DNA from: Hungatella sp. UBA5385
Lineage (GTDB): Bacteria > Bacillota > Clostridia > Lachnospirales > Lachnospiraceae
Direction: 5' to 3'
Length of the DNA stretch: 34,585 nt
NCBI GenBank assembly: GCA_002409995.1
Contig: DHOR01000051.1
Coordinates: 1-34,585, forward strand
Shown here: positions 15,907 to 24,130 of the stretch, one piece after another
Numbering within the stretch: the first letter of the stretch is position 1
Layout: the number at the start of each line of letters is the position of its first letter
Program-made: the position numbers and the translations under genes
Notes under the pieces: generated by a model
Database searches by the model: none
The model's input: the letters and a program-made list of their open reading frames with translations, nothing else
Told to the model about the DNA's origin: nothing

Positions 15907-16602
15907 GTGAGCATTACGGAGGATTTAGCTGAGAGACTAATGGAAGAGCTTAACTGCGAAACAGTCTTCACAATTCCCCTGTTTGGCGGAATACCAATCG
16001 CTGAATCCGTTGTGGTAACCTGGGTTATCATGGCTGCACTTACTCTTCTTTCCATTTTCCTGGTAAGAGATTTAAAGGTGGAAAATCCCGGAAAGAAGCA
16101 GCAGGCGTTGGAAGTGGTAATCGGCGGAATCTATAACTTCTTCGACGATCTGATGGGAGAAGAGGGGAGGAGGTATATTCCCTATTTGATTTCCATAGCT
16201 ATCTACATCGGAGTGGCAAATCTAATCGGTCTGGCTGGTTTTAAACCACCAACTAAGGACTTGAATGCCACAGCGGCACTTGCGCTGATGAGCATTGTGC
16301 TCATTGAATATGCAGGATTTCATAAGAAAGGATTGAAAGGCTTTATCAAAAGCTTTGCAGAGCCGGTGGCAATTGTTGCCCCAATTAACATTTTGGAGTT
16401 ATTTATAAAACCTCTTTCTCTGTGTATGCGGCTTTTTGGCAATGTCCTTGGCTCGTTTGTAGTGATGGAGCTGCTAAAACAGCTGATAGCGCCCATTGTA
16501 CCAATTCCATTCAGTATGTATTTTGATATATTTGACGGACTGATACAAGCCTATGTATTCGTATTTCTGACTGCTCTTTTTATAAAAGAGGCAGTGGAGT
16601 GA
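15907..16602 (+). CDS. atpB: ATP synthase subunit a
   Basis: A Fo subunit of about 231 residues with five or six membrane helices. It provides the half-channels and the essential arginine, visible in LCMRLFGNVLGSF. It is the first gene of the operon and has no atpI upstream. The start is uncertain: GTG 15907 abuts AAGGAA, ATT 15913 would have ideal spacing from the same site, and ATG 15940 lies 17 bases after GGAGG. The conserved part begins around ELNCETVFTIPLFGGIPI, so all choices keep the functional protein. Confidence 0.95.
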   Translation: MSITEDLAERLMEELNCETVFTIPLFGGIPIAESVVVTWVIMAALTLLSIFLVRDLKVENPGKKQQALEVVIGGIYNFFDDLMGEEGRRYIPYLISIAIYIGVANLIGLAGFKPPTKDLNATAALALMSIVLIEYAGFHKKGLKGFIKSFAEPVAIVAPINILELFIKPLSLCMRLFGNVLGSFVVMELLKQLIAPIVPIPFSMYFDIFDGLIQAYVFVFLTALFIKEAVE

Positions 16603-16653
16603 CGAATATTTTTTTGACTAATTTAATTTGAAAAATGAAAAGGAGATAATATT

Positions 16654-16872
16654 ATGTTAGTAGCAATTGGAGCAGGAATGGCAGTATTAACAGGTGTAGG
16701 AGCAGGTGTAGGCATTGGTATGGCAACATCCAAAGCAGTGGATGCCATTGCAAGACAGCCGGAGGCAGAGAGCAAAATCAGCAAGGCACTTTTACTTGGC
16801 TGCGCTCTTGCAGAGGCAACAGCCATCTACGGTTTTGTTATCGCACTGTTAATCATTTTATTCTTAAAATAA
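16654..16872 (+). CDS. atpE: ATP synthase subunit c
   Basis: A 72-residue hairpin of two membrane helices with the polar loop ARQPE and the ion-binding carboxylate Glu54 (ALAEATAIYG). Aligned with the sodium-type c subunit of Ilyobacter tartaricus, the sodium ligands Gln32 and Ser66 correspond to Ile21 and Ala55 here, so proton coupling is predicted. AAAGGAG precedes ATG 16654, giving strong translation as needed for a multi-copy ring. Confidence 0.96.
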   Translation: MLVAIGAGMAVLTGVGAGVGIGMATSKAVDAIARQPEAESKISKALLLGCALAEATAIYGFVIALLIILFLK

Positions 16873-16914
16873 TCGTTACATATCATAAAAAGGATAGAAA
16901 GGCAGGCGGTACAG

Positions 16915-17415
16915 ATGTTAAGGCTGGATATGAACCTTGTATGGAATATTGTAAATCTCATAGTCCTGTATCTATTGCTCAGGCATTTTCTGATTAAGCC
17001 GGTTATGAATGTAATGAACAAGAGGCAGGCGATGATTGACCAGAGCATTACAAATGCGAGAGAATCAGAAACTGCTGCTATGGAGCTGAAAGGTCAGTAT
17101 GAGAATAAGCTTCAGACTTCCAGAGAAGAGGGAGTGAGACTTGTGGATGAGGCAAAAGCAGATGCAAAAGCCCAGTATGACCGGATTGTGAAGGAAGCAC
17201 GGGATCAGGCAGGGAGAATCATTACAAATGCCCATAAAACTGCAGATGCAGATCAGGAAAAGGCTATGCGGGAGGCAGAATCACAGATTGCCGGGCTGGT
17301 GATTGCAGCAGCTGCAAAGGTGGTTCATGAGGAAGCCGGCCATAGGAACAATCAGGCCCTCTACGATAGATTTATAGCGGAGGCAGGTGATTCCCATGAC
17401 GCAGGCAGCAACTAA
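16915..17415 (+). CDS. atpF: ATP synthase subunit b
   Basis: A 166-residue peripheral stalk subunit: one N-terminal membrane helix (about residues 7-28) followed by a long charged, Ala-rich coiled coil. AGGCGG precedes ATG 16915. The 3' end overlaps the start of atpH, which suggests coupled translation. Confidence 0.95.
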   Translation: MLRLDMNLVWNIVNLIVLYLLLRHFLIKPVMNVMNKRQAMIDQSITNARESETAAMELKGQYENKLQTSREEGVRLVDEAKADAKAQYDRIVKEARDQAGRIITNAHKTADADQEKAMREAESQIAGLVIAAAAKVVHEEAGHRNNQALYDRFIAEAGDSHDAGSN

Positions 17416-17899
17416 TTACGGGCAGGTGCTTTATGAGCTGGAGATAGAGAAGCAGGTAATTGATGAAATAGAAGAGCTGTTTCATAAGACTCCTGAACTG
17501 AAGAAAGCACTTGCCAGTCCTGTTGTGACTAAGGCTGAGAAGCACCGGGTCATAGACCGCATTTTCCCCAGGGAAATCAGAAACTTTTTGAAGGTGCTCA
17601 GCGATCATCAGGATATGAGCTGCATGGAGGACATTTTTAAGGCGTATCATACTTATGCCTGTATGCAGGAAGGAATACTTCAGGCAGAGCTTTCCTATGT
17701 AACAGAGCCAGATGAAGCCAGACTTGGGCAGATCAGGCAGATGTTATGTGAAAAATACAAGAAAAAAGATGTGGAATTTCATCTTATAAAGGACCCTGAA
17801 CTCATTGGAGGATTTGTCCTCCGTGTTGGTGATATAGAGACTGACTGGAGTATGAAGGGGCGTCTGAAACAATTAGAACAGAAATTGATGCGGAGGTGA
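17396..17899 (+). CDS. atpH: ATP synthase subunit delta
   Basis: A 167-residue F1 subunit that joins the peripheral stalk to the alpha3beta3 head. It has an N-terminal helical domain and a C-terminal region ending in LIGGFVLRVGDIETDWSMKGRLKQLEQKL, typical of the family. I choose ATG 17396 with AGGTGA five bases upstream; GTG 17387 is in frame but overlaps that site. It overlaps atpF by 20 bases. Confidence 0.93.
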   Translation: MTQAATNYGQVLYELEIEKQVIDEIEELFHKTPELKKALASPVVTKAEKHRVIDRIFPREIRNFLKVLSDHQDMSCMEDIFKAYHTYACMQEGILQAELSYVTEPDEARLGQIRQMLCEKYKKKDVEFHLIKDPELIGGFVLRVGDIETDWSMKGRLKQLEQKLMRR

Positions 17900-17904
17900 T
17901 ATGG

Positions 17905-19413
17905 GTGGCTTCAATTAATTCAGATGAAATTATCTCTATATTGAGAAGTGAAATAGAAGATTATGACGTACATGCAAGAGACCAGGAAGTGGGAACCGTC
18001 ATCGGATCAGGTGATGGAATTGCCACAGTCTACGGTATGGATCATGCCATGTACGGAGAAATAGTCATATTTGAAAATGGTTTAAAAGGTATGGTTCAGG
18101 ACATCAGACGTGAGGATATCGGCTGTATTTTGTTTGGTTCAGACCGAGAGATCAAAGAGGGCTGTAAAGTCACCAGAACAAAGAAAAGAGCAGGTATTCC
18201 GGTTGGTGATGGATTTGTTGGAAGGGTGGTTAATGCCCTGGGAGCTCCTGTTGATGGGAAAGGAGAGATTTCTTCAGAGGACTATCGCCCTATTGAACAT
18301 GAGGCACCTGGTATTGTTGACCGTAAAAGTGTTACAGTTCCTATGGAAACAGGAATTCTTGCCATTGACTCCATGTTCCCCATTGGACGTGGACAGCGTG
18401 AGTTAATTATAGGAGACCGGCAGACAGGTAAAACTTCTATCGCCATTGATACCATTTTAAATCAGAAGGGAAAAGATGTGATCTGCATCTATGTTGCTAT
18501 TGGACAGAAAGCATCCACTGTTGCCAAGCTGGTGAATACACTGAATCAGTACGGAGCTATGGACTATACCATTATAGTTACCTCCACTGCCAGTGAGCCT
18601 GCACCTCTTCAGTACATAGCTCCTTATTCAGGAACAGCCCTTGCAGAGTATTTTATGCATAAAGGCAAAGATGTTCTGATTGTGTATGATGATTTGTCAA
18701 AACATGCAGTGGCATATCGTGCCCTGTCTCTTCTTTTGGAGCGTTCCCCAGGCCGTGAAGCATATCCTGGTGACGTATTCTACTTACATTCCAGACTTTT
18801 AGAGCGTTCCAGCAGATTGAGTGATGAGCTGGGAGGCGGCTCCATTACAGCCCTGCCTATTATTGAAACTCAGGCAGGAGATGTATCGGCTTATATTCCT
18901 ACCAATGTTATTTCCATTACTGACGGACAGATATTCCTAGAGAGCGATTTATTTTTCTCAGGTATGAGACCTGCTGTCAATGTTGGACTTTCTGTATCCC
19001 GTGTAGGTGGTGCAGCGCAGACAAAAGCTATGAAAAAAGCTGCTGGAAGCATTCGTATTGACCTTGCACAGTGCAGGGAAATGGAGGTGTTTACACAGTT
19101 TAGCTCGGACCTGGATGCTGCTACGAAGGAACAGATTCAGTATGGGAAAGGATTGACAGAGCTGCTAAAACAGCCATTATGTCATCCTCTCAGCCTTCAC
19201 GATAAGGTAATCAGCCTTGTTGTTGCAACTGGCCGTCTATTGTTGGATGTGGAAGTACCTAAGATTAAGTCCTTCCAGAAGGAAATGCTGGAGTTTTTTG
19301 AGAGAAGTCATCCGGAAATTGTCAGTGAGATTGAAGAAACAAAAGTGTTGTCTGATGATCTGAAAGCGAAAATCATTGAGGCGGCTGAAGAATTCAAGCA
19401 GAAGCAGGTGTAG
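17905..19413 (+). CDS. atpA: ATP synthase subunit alpha
   Basis: A 502-residue non-catalytic F1 subunit with Walker A GDRQTGKTS, a conserved central domain (PGREAYPGDVFYLHSRLLERSS) and the arginine-finger region GLSVSRVGGAAQ. GTG 17905 is the likely start, eight bases after GGAGG (17892-17896); GTG 17896 is in frame but lies within that site. It begins five bases after the atpH stop codon. Confidence 0.97.
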   Translation: MASINSDEIISILRSEIEDYDVHARDQEVGTVIGSGDGIATVYGMDHAMYGEIVIFENGLKGMVQDIRREDIGCILFGSDREIKEGCKVTRTKKRAGIPVGDGFVGRVVNALGAPVDGKGEISSEDYRPIEHEAPGIVDRKSVTVPMETGILAIDSMFPIGRGQRELIIGDRQTGKTSIAIDTILNQKGKDVICIYVAIGQKASTVAKLVNTLNQYGAMDYTIIVTSTASEPAPLQYIAPYSGTALAEYFMHKGKDVLIVYDDLSKHAVAYRALSLLLERSPGREAYPGDVFYLHSRLLERSSRLSDELGGGSITALPIIETQAGDVSAYIPTNVISITDGQIFLESDLFFSGMRPAVNVGLSVSRVGGAAQTKAMKKAAGSIRIDLAQCREMEVFTQFSSDLDAATKEQIQYGKGLTELLKQPLCHPLSLHDKVISLVVATGRLLLDVEVPKIKSFQKEMLEFFERSHPEIVSEIEETKVLSDDLKAKIIEAAEEFKQKQV

Positions 19414-19416
19414 GAT

Positions 19417-20313
19417 ATGGCAAATGCGAGAGAGATACAAAGCAGGATCAACAGCGTTAAAAGTACTATGAAAATCACCAATGCAATGTATACCATTTCC
19501 TCGTCTAAGCTTAGAAAAGCCAGAAAAAGCCTGACGGATACAGAGCCTTATTTCTATGCTCTGCAGAGAGTTATTTCCCGTATATTAAGGCATACACCGG
19601 ATATTGATGATCCTTATTTTGATACCCGCCCTGATATTAAACCTGAAAACAGAAAGATCGGCTATCTGGTGGTCACTGCAGACAAGGGGCTCGCCGGTGC
19701 TTACAACCATAATGTGTTTAAGCTGGCTCAGGAGCAGATTGATAAAGGCGGCAGCCCTATGCTGTTTGTAGTGGGAGAGCTGGGACAGCAGTATTTTACG
19801 AAAAAGGGAATTCCCGTTGAGCAGGATTTCCGGTATACAGTCCAGGACCCTAATATGAACAGGGCCAGGATAATAGAAGAGCAGATCGTAGATTATTTCT
19901 TATCCGGCAAGCTGGATGAGGTTTACATAATCTATACCAGAATGGTAAATGCAATGAAAATGGAGACAGAGTTTGAACAGCTTCTTCCTCTGCCCAAGTC
20001 CAGTTTTAATTTAAACCTTCCCATTGATGTTCATCTTGAAGAGATTACCATGAAGCCCTCTCCTGCAGCGGTGATTGATGCCATTGTGCCAAATTATATT
20101 GCAGGATTTATCTATGGAGGTCTGGTGGAATCTTATTCCAGTGAGCAGAATTCCAGAATGATGGCAATGCAGGCAGCAACCAAAAGCGCTCAGGATATGC
20201 TTGATGAGCTGGCGATTACTTACAACAGAGTCAGACAGGCGGCCATTACTCAGGAGATTACGGAGGTAATCAGCGGCGCTAAGGCTCAAAAGAATAAGAA
20301 GAAAAAGGTTTGA
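19417..20313 (+). CDS. atpG: ATP synthase subunit gamma
   Basis: A 298-residue rotor shaft subunit. N- and C-terminal helices (NAREIQSRINSVKSTMKITNAMY and the C-terminal RQAAITQEITEVISGA) form the coiled coil; a Rossmann-like middle contains TADKGLAGAYNHN. The start is three bases after the atpA stop. The C terminus has an extra Lys-rich tail (KAQKNKKKKV). Confidence 0.96.
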   Translation: MANAREIQSRINSVKSTMKITNAMYTISSSKLRKARKSLTDTEPYFYALQRVISRILRHTPDIDDPYFDTRPDIKPENRKIGYLVVTADKGLAGAYNHNVFKLAQEQIDKGGSPMLFVVGELGQQYFTKKGIPVEQDFRYTVQDPNMNRARIIEEQIVDYFLSGKLDEVYIIYTRMVNAMKMETEFEQLLPLPKSSFNLNLPIDVHLEEITMKPSPAAVIDAIVPNYIAGFIYGGLVESYSSEQNSRMMAMQAATKSAQDMLDELAITYNRVRQAAITQEITEVISGAKAQKNKKKKV

Positions 20314-20330
20314 GGAAGATTAACAAGACA

Positions 20331-20368
20331 GAGAGGAGGAGTCCTCACAACTGTGAGAATAACAGATT
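20331..20368 (+). promoter_or_regulatory. Distant ribosome binding site and hairpin before atpD
   Basis: The only good anti-16S match before atpD is GAGAGGAGGA at 20331-20340, 28 bases from ATG 20369. Between them CTCAC (20344-20348) and GTGAG (20353-20357) form a small hairpin that would shorten the effective distance to about 14 bases. An in-frame TAA at 20360 excludes an upstream start. Confidence 0.5.
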
Positions 20369-21766
20369 ATGAATATAGGAAAAATAGTACAGGTCCTTGG
20401 ACCTGTTGTAGATGTAGAGTTTATGGAAGGCAGTGAGCTTCCCTGTATCAAGGACGCCCTTGAGGTGGATAATGACGGGAAACGCTGTGTTATGGAAGTT
20501 GCCCAGCATGTGGGTAATCACACAGTCCGCTGTATTATGCTGGCTTCCAGCGAAGGACTTTGCAAGGATATGGAAGTGACAGCTACAGGCTCAGGAATTA
20601 AGGTTCCGGTAGGAGAACAGACTCTGGGACGGCTCTTCAATGTTCTTGGAGAGACCATAGATAAAGGAGCAGAGTTGGAAAATGGTCCGCAATGGGTCAT
20701 TCACAGAGACCCGCCTCCATTTGATGAACAAAGCCCTGTTGCAGAGATTCTGGAAACAGGAATTAAAGTTATCGACCTTCTTGCCCCCTATGCAAAAGGC
20801 GGTAAAGTCGGATTATTCGGCGGTGCCGGTGTTGGTAAAACAGTTCTGATTCAGGAGCTGATTCACAACATTGCCACAGAACATGGCGGATATTCTATTT
20901 TTACAGGTGTTGGTGAGCGTTCCCGTGAAGGAAATGACTTATGGACAGAAATGGGAGAATCAGGTGTTATAGAAAAAACCGCCTTAGTATTTGGCCAGAT
21001 GAATGAGCCTCCTGGCGCACGTATGCGTGTTGCAGAAACAGGACTTACTATGGCGGAGTATTTCCGGGATGAGGAACACAAGGATGTGCTGTTATTTATT
21101 GACAACATTTTCCGTTTCACACAGGCCGGTTCTGAAGTGTCCGCACTTCTTGGACGTATGCCTTCAGCAGTTGGTTATCAGCCTACACTGGCTACGGAAA
21201 TGGGAGAATTACAGGAGCGTATTACATCTACTAAAAATGGTTCCGTTACCTCAGTTCAGGCAGTCTATGTACCAGCCGATGACTTGACTGATCCTGCTCC
21301 AGCCACCACTTTCGCACATCTGGATGCAACAACTGTTTTGTCCAGAAAGATTGTGGAACAGGGCATTTATCCTGCAGTAGACCCTCTGGAATCCAATTCA
21401 CGTATTCTGGAGCCTGATATTGTAGGTGAAGAACATTATGAGGTTGCCCGTAAGGTTCAGGAGATATTACAGAAATATAAAGAACTTCAGGATATTATCG
21501 CTATACTTGGTATGGAAGAGCTTGATGATGAGGATAAGACTGTGGTTTATCGTGCAAGAAAGATTCAGAAGTTTTTATCCCAGCCGTTTTCTGTTGCAGA
21601 GAATTTTACAGGAGTCGCCGGTAAATACGTTCCTCTTAAGGAAACTGTTGGAGGCTTCAAGGCAATTGTAGATGGTGAGATGGATCAATATCCGGAGGCT
21701 GCTTTCTTTAATGTAGGTACTATCCAGGAGGTTGTGGAGAAGGCCAAGTCTTTGGAGGAGCAATAA
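20369..21766 (+). CDS. atpD: ATP synthase subunit beta
   Basis: The 465-residue catalytic F1 subunit, with Walker A GGAGVGKTV, the catalytic glutamate region GERSREGNDLW, Walker B VLLFIDNIFRFTQAG and a DELSEED-type loop reading EELDDEDK. All expected residues are present. The spacing of the ribosome binding site is unusual (see the separate entry). Confidence 0.97.
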   Translation: MNIGKIVQVLGPVVDVEFMEGSELPCIKDALEVDNDGKRCVMEVAQHVGNHTVRCIMLASSEGLCKDMEVTATGSGIKVPVGEQTLGRLFNVLGETIDKGAELENGPQWVIHRDPPPFDEQSPVAEILETGIKVIDLLAPYAKGGKVGLFGGAGVGKTVLIQELIHNIATEHGGYSIFTGVGERSREGNDLWTEMGESGVIEKTALVFGQMNEPPGARMRVAETGLTMAEYFRDEEHKDVLLFIDNIFRFTQAGSEVSALLGRMPSAVGYQPTLATEMGELQERITSTKNGSVTSVQAVYVPADDLTDPAPATTFAHLDATTVLSRKIVEQGIYPAVDPLESNSRILEPDIVGEEHYEVARKVQEILQKYKELQDIIAILGMEELDDEDKTVVYRARKIQKFLSQPFSVAENFTGVAGKYVPLKETVGGFKAIVDGEMDQYPEAAFFNVGTIQEVVEKAKSLEEQ

Positions 21767-21851
21767 TTGTGGTGTGGTTTTGCGATGATGCGATAGTACG
21801 GCTGCTCCATAAGGCTGATGTGTTTTATAAGAAAATGAGAGGTGAGGTGCT

Positions 21852-22268
21852 GTGAGTACAAATACATTTTTCCTTCAGGTGATTGCCACTGATAAGGTGT
21901 TTTTCAAAGGCATGTGCCAGAAACTGATTATTCCTTTACTGGATGGCGAAAAAGCAGTCCTGCTTCACCATGAAGACATGGTAATCGCTGTTACTATGGG
22001 TGAAATGAGGCTGATGGACGATAATGACCAGTGGATTCATGGTGTGGTTGGAGAAGGATTTGTTCAGATTGTTAATAACCGTGTGACTCTTCTGGTGGAT
22101 ACTGCGGAACGTCCGGAGGATATTGATGAGCGGAGAGCCCAGGAGGCAAGAGAACGGGCGGAGGAGCAGCTGAGGCAGAGTAAGAGTATTCAGGAGCATT
22201 CCCATTTTGAAGCATCTCTTGCCAGGTCGCTGGCAAGGTTGAGATTGAAGCATAAGTATGAGATATAG
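21852..22268 (+). CDS. atpC: ATP synthase subunit epsilon
   Basis: A 138-residue central stalk subunit with an N-terminal beta-sandwich (FLQVIATDKVFFKGMCQKLIIPLLDGEKAVL) and a C-terminal helical hairpin rich in Arg/Glu that can inhibit ATP hydrolysis. GTG start with GAGGTG upstream. An 85-base gap with no ORF separates it from atpD. The operon ends 6 bases later in a palindromic repeat. Confidence 0.94.
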   Translation: MSTNTFFLQVIATDKVFFKGMCQKLIIPLLDGEKAVLLHHEDMVIAVTMGEMRLMDDNDQWIHGVVGEGFVQIVNNRVTLLVDTAERPEDIDERRAQEARERAEEQLRQSKSIQEHSHFEASLARSLARLRLKHKYEI

Positions 22269-22274
22269 GTGATT

Positions 22275-22327
22275 TTTAAAATTGGGGTTCGACCCTTTGT
22301 ATCAAAGGGTCGAACCCCAATTTTAAA
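22275..22327. repeat. Dispersed 25-bp-arm palindrome, copy 2
   Basis: A perfect inverted repeat: left arm 22275-22299, loop TAT (22300-22302), right arm 22303-22327. The outer arm (TTTAAAATT) differs from copy 1, while the core GGGGTTCGACCCTTT is the same. Each side of the GC-rich stem is followed by AATTTT, so this copy can act as a bidirectional terminator for the atp operon and the convergent GNAT gene. Confidence 0.88.
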
Positions 22328-22357
22328 TGTTGAAACAATTAGATAAACTAAAACAAT

Positions 22358-23158
22358 TTACTCAATACTCCGCACCATAGCATACTGCCCCAATTCCTCA
22401 AACCCCAGTTTCCGATAGATTTTACCAGCTTCCGGATTATCATAAAAAAGGCACAGGAATTTCATGCCTTCCTTCAGGCAATGACTGCACAATTCAGCCA
22501 CCAGATAGGAAGCATAACCTTTTTTCCTCCAGGCCGGCAGTGTTGCTACGCTTACCACCATGGCTGACATGGAGTTTTCGGCAGTAGTACCGGCTACAGA
22601 TACCAGAGTATCATCTTCAAATATTCCATACATTCTGCCGCCATGTGTGATGGATTCTAAAATATCCTCATGATTCTCTTTTTCTGTTTTTGATCTTAGA
22701 GTATAAAAATCTTCAATCTGAAGCAGCAGATTACAAATAGCAGGAACATCTTCGGCAGTAAGCCTCTTTACCGTTCCGGCTGGTGTAGGCGGCATAGACA
22801 CGCTGTTTAACCTGGATAGATAGGTGGGAACCGCTTCAAGATTCTTCAGATGAGGAATCAACCGTTCTATCAGTGACATTTTACCGCTGAGATTACTAAG
22901 CTTTTGACTGGATAGAAAATCAGCTGCTTCTTCTACAGGAAAATCTGGATTATGACTGTAAAATATGAAACTGTTCCGATAATTAAGTATAAAATATGGA
23001 AATTCTCCTCCATTCCAGCTATCTGATGTATAGGCGGATACATTAGGATCCTCCATTCCATAAATTTCTAAATCCCCAATAATAAATAAATTGAATTCCG
23101 GTTCTTTCAGAATATATTGCATAGCTTTATCATAATCATGTTTAGTTAATTTTTTCAA
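22358..23158 (-). CDS. GNAT-family N-acetyltransferase
   Basis: A 266-residue cytoplasmic enzyme with a divergent N-terminal half and a C-terminal GNAT fold. The acetyl-CoA-binding motif is VVSVATLPAWRKKGYASYLVAELC, and the C-terminal signature is FYDNPEAGKIYRKLGFEELG. The substrate is unknown. It starts 15 bases after the ZIP transporter gene, so both probably share the metal-regulated promoter upstream. Confidence 0.85.
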   Translation of the reverse strand: MKKLTKHDYDKAMQYILKEPEFNLFIIGDLEIYGMEDPNVSAYTSDSWNGGEFPYFILNYRNSFIFYSHNPDFPVEEAADFLSSQKLSNLSGKMSLIERLIPHLKNLEAVPTYLSRLNSVSMPPTPAGTVKRLTAEDVPAICNLLLQIEDFYTLRSKTEKENHEDILESITHGGRMYGIFEDDTLVSVAGTTAENSMSAMVVSVATLPAWRKKGYASYLVAELCSHCLKEGMKFLCLFYDNPEAGKIYRKLGFEELGQYAMVRSIE

Positions 23159-23173
23159 ACTGGTTTCCTTTCC

Positions 23174-23971
23174 TTATCCTAAAGCCACATCAAGTATCAT
23201 CATAATTACAAATCCAGCCATAACACCAAGAGTCCCTGCATTGGAATGTTCACCTAAGTGGGCGCTTGGTATCAGCTCCTCCACAACTACGTACATCATA
23301 GCACCTGCGGCAAATGACAGCAGCCATGGCATCAAAGGTGCGATAGCACCTGCTATTATTACAGTTAAGATTCCGAATATTGGCTCTACAATGCCGGACA
23401 TGCTTCCACGTAAGAAAGCATTTCTCTTAGAAAGCCCTTCTTGTCTCAACGGAAGTGAGATAGCGGCGCCTTCCGGGAAGTTCTGAATGCCGATTCCGAT
23501 TGCCAGAGCCATAGCGCCTGCATAAAGAGCAGGGTCATCATGCTGGGCAGCCAGAGCGAAGGACAGCCCAACAGCCATACCCTCTGGTATATTATGAAGG
23601 GTTACTGCTGTAATCAGAAGAGTGGTCCGTTTCCAGTTAGAGGAAACACCCTCTGCTTCATTGTCCTTGCTTAAACCCGGGTGGAGATGGGGCAGTATGG
23701 AGTCCAGAACAATGAGGAAAGCAACGCCCAGAAGAAATCCTCCAGCAGCAGGTATCCAGCCGATCTGCCCTTTGGCAGTCGCCTCATCAATAGCCGGTAT
23801 CAATAAGGACCATATAGATGCTGCAATCATAACTCCTGCAGCAAATCCCAAGAATATTCTCTGTACAGATTGGCTGATTTCATTGCGGAAAAAGAATACA
23901 ACTGCTGCTCCAAGCGATGTCATCAGAAATGTAAATCCTGTTCCGCCGGCAGCCCATAAAATTGGTGTCAT
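23174..23971 (-). CDS. ZIP-family metal transporter
   Basis: A 265-residue polytopic membrane protein of the ZIP/GufA-ZupT type with about eight helices. The metal-binding motifs are HNIPEGMAVGLSFA (helix 4) and QNFPEGAAISLPLR (helix 5). It would import zinc, iron or manganese. AGGAGGT precedes the ATG. The promoter carries a palindrome resembling metalloregulator sites, consistent with control by metal supply. Confidence 0.9.
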   Translation of the reverse strand: MTPILWAAGGTGFTFLMTSLGAAVVFFFRNEISQSVQRIFLGFAAGVMIAASIWSLLIPAIDEATAKGQIGWIPAAGGFLLGVAFLIVLDSILPHLHPGLSKDNEAEGVSSNWKRTTLLITAVTLHNIPEGMAVGLSFALAAQHDDPALYAGAMALAIGIGIQNFPEGAAISLPLRQEGLSKRNAFLRGSMSGIVEPIFGILTVIIAGAIAPLMPWLLSFAAGAMMYVVVEELIPSAHLGEHSNAGTLGVMAGFVIMMILDVALG

Positions 23972-23996
23972 AACATTACCTCCTGTTTTAACATTG

Positions 23997-24014
23997 AGTT
24001 AGCAGCGGCTAACT
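23997..24014. promoter_or_regulatory. Palindromic operator, DtxR/MntR-like, at the ZIP promoter
   Basis: AGTTAGC-AGCG-GCTAACT is a perfect 7-bp inverted repeat. It lies 9-27 bases downstream of the ZIP -10 box, over the predicted transcription start. The half-site TTAGC resembles DtxR/IdeR-type boxes (TTAGgttAGC). The regulator is inferred. Confidence 0.55.
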
Positions 24015-24023
24015 TATGGATTT

Positions 24024-24052
24024 ATTATATCATAAGATATGACTTTATGCAA
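24024..24052 (-). promoter_or_regulatory. Promoter of the ZIP-GNAT operon
   Basis: On the minus strand: TTGCAT (24052-24047), a 17-base spacer and TATAAT (24029-24024). Confidence 0.75.
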
Positions 24053-24087
24053 TTACATAAATTTGTTTTCCATTTCCAATCTATTTA

Positions 24088-24096
24088 TGCTAAAAT
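24088..24096 (+). promoter_or_regulatory. Extended -10 promoter of the NlpC/P60 gene
   Basis: TGC followed by TAAAAT (24091-24096) forms an extended -10 element, 35 bases before ATG 24131. The -35 region is weak. This promoter is divergent from the ZIP promoter. Confidence 0.45.
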
Positions 24097-24130
24097 AGAC
24101 CTGATTCGACAAACGGAAAGGATTACTTCT

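Noticed and set aside
16654..16872. Sodium-translocating ATP synthase
   Set aside because: The key Gln and Ser ligands of sodium-type c subunits are absent.
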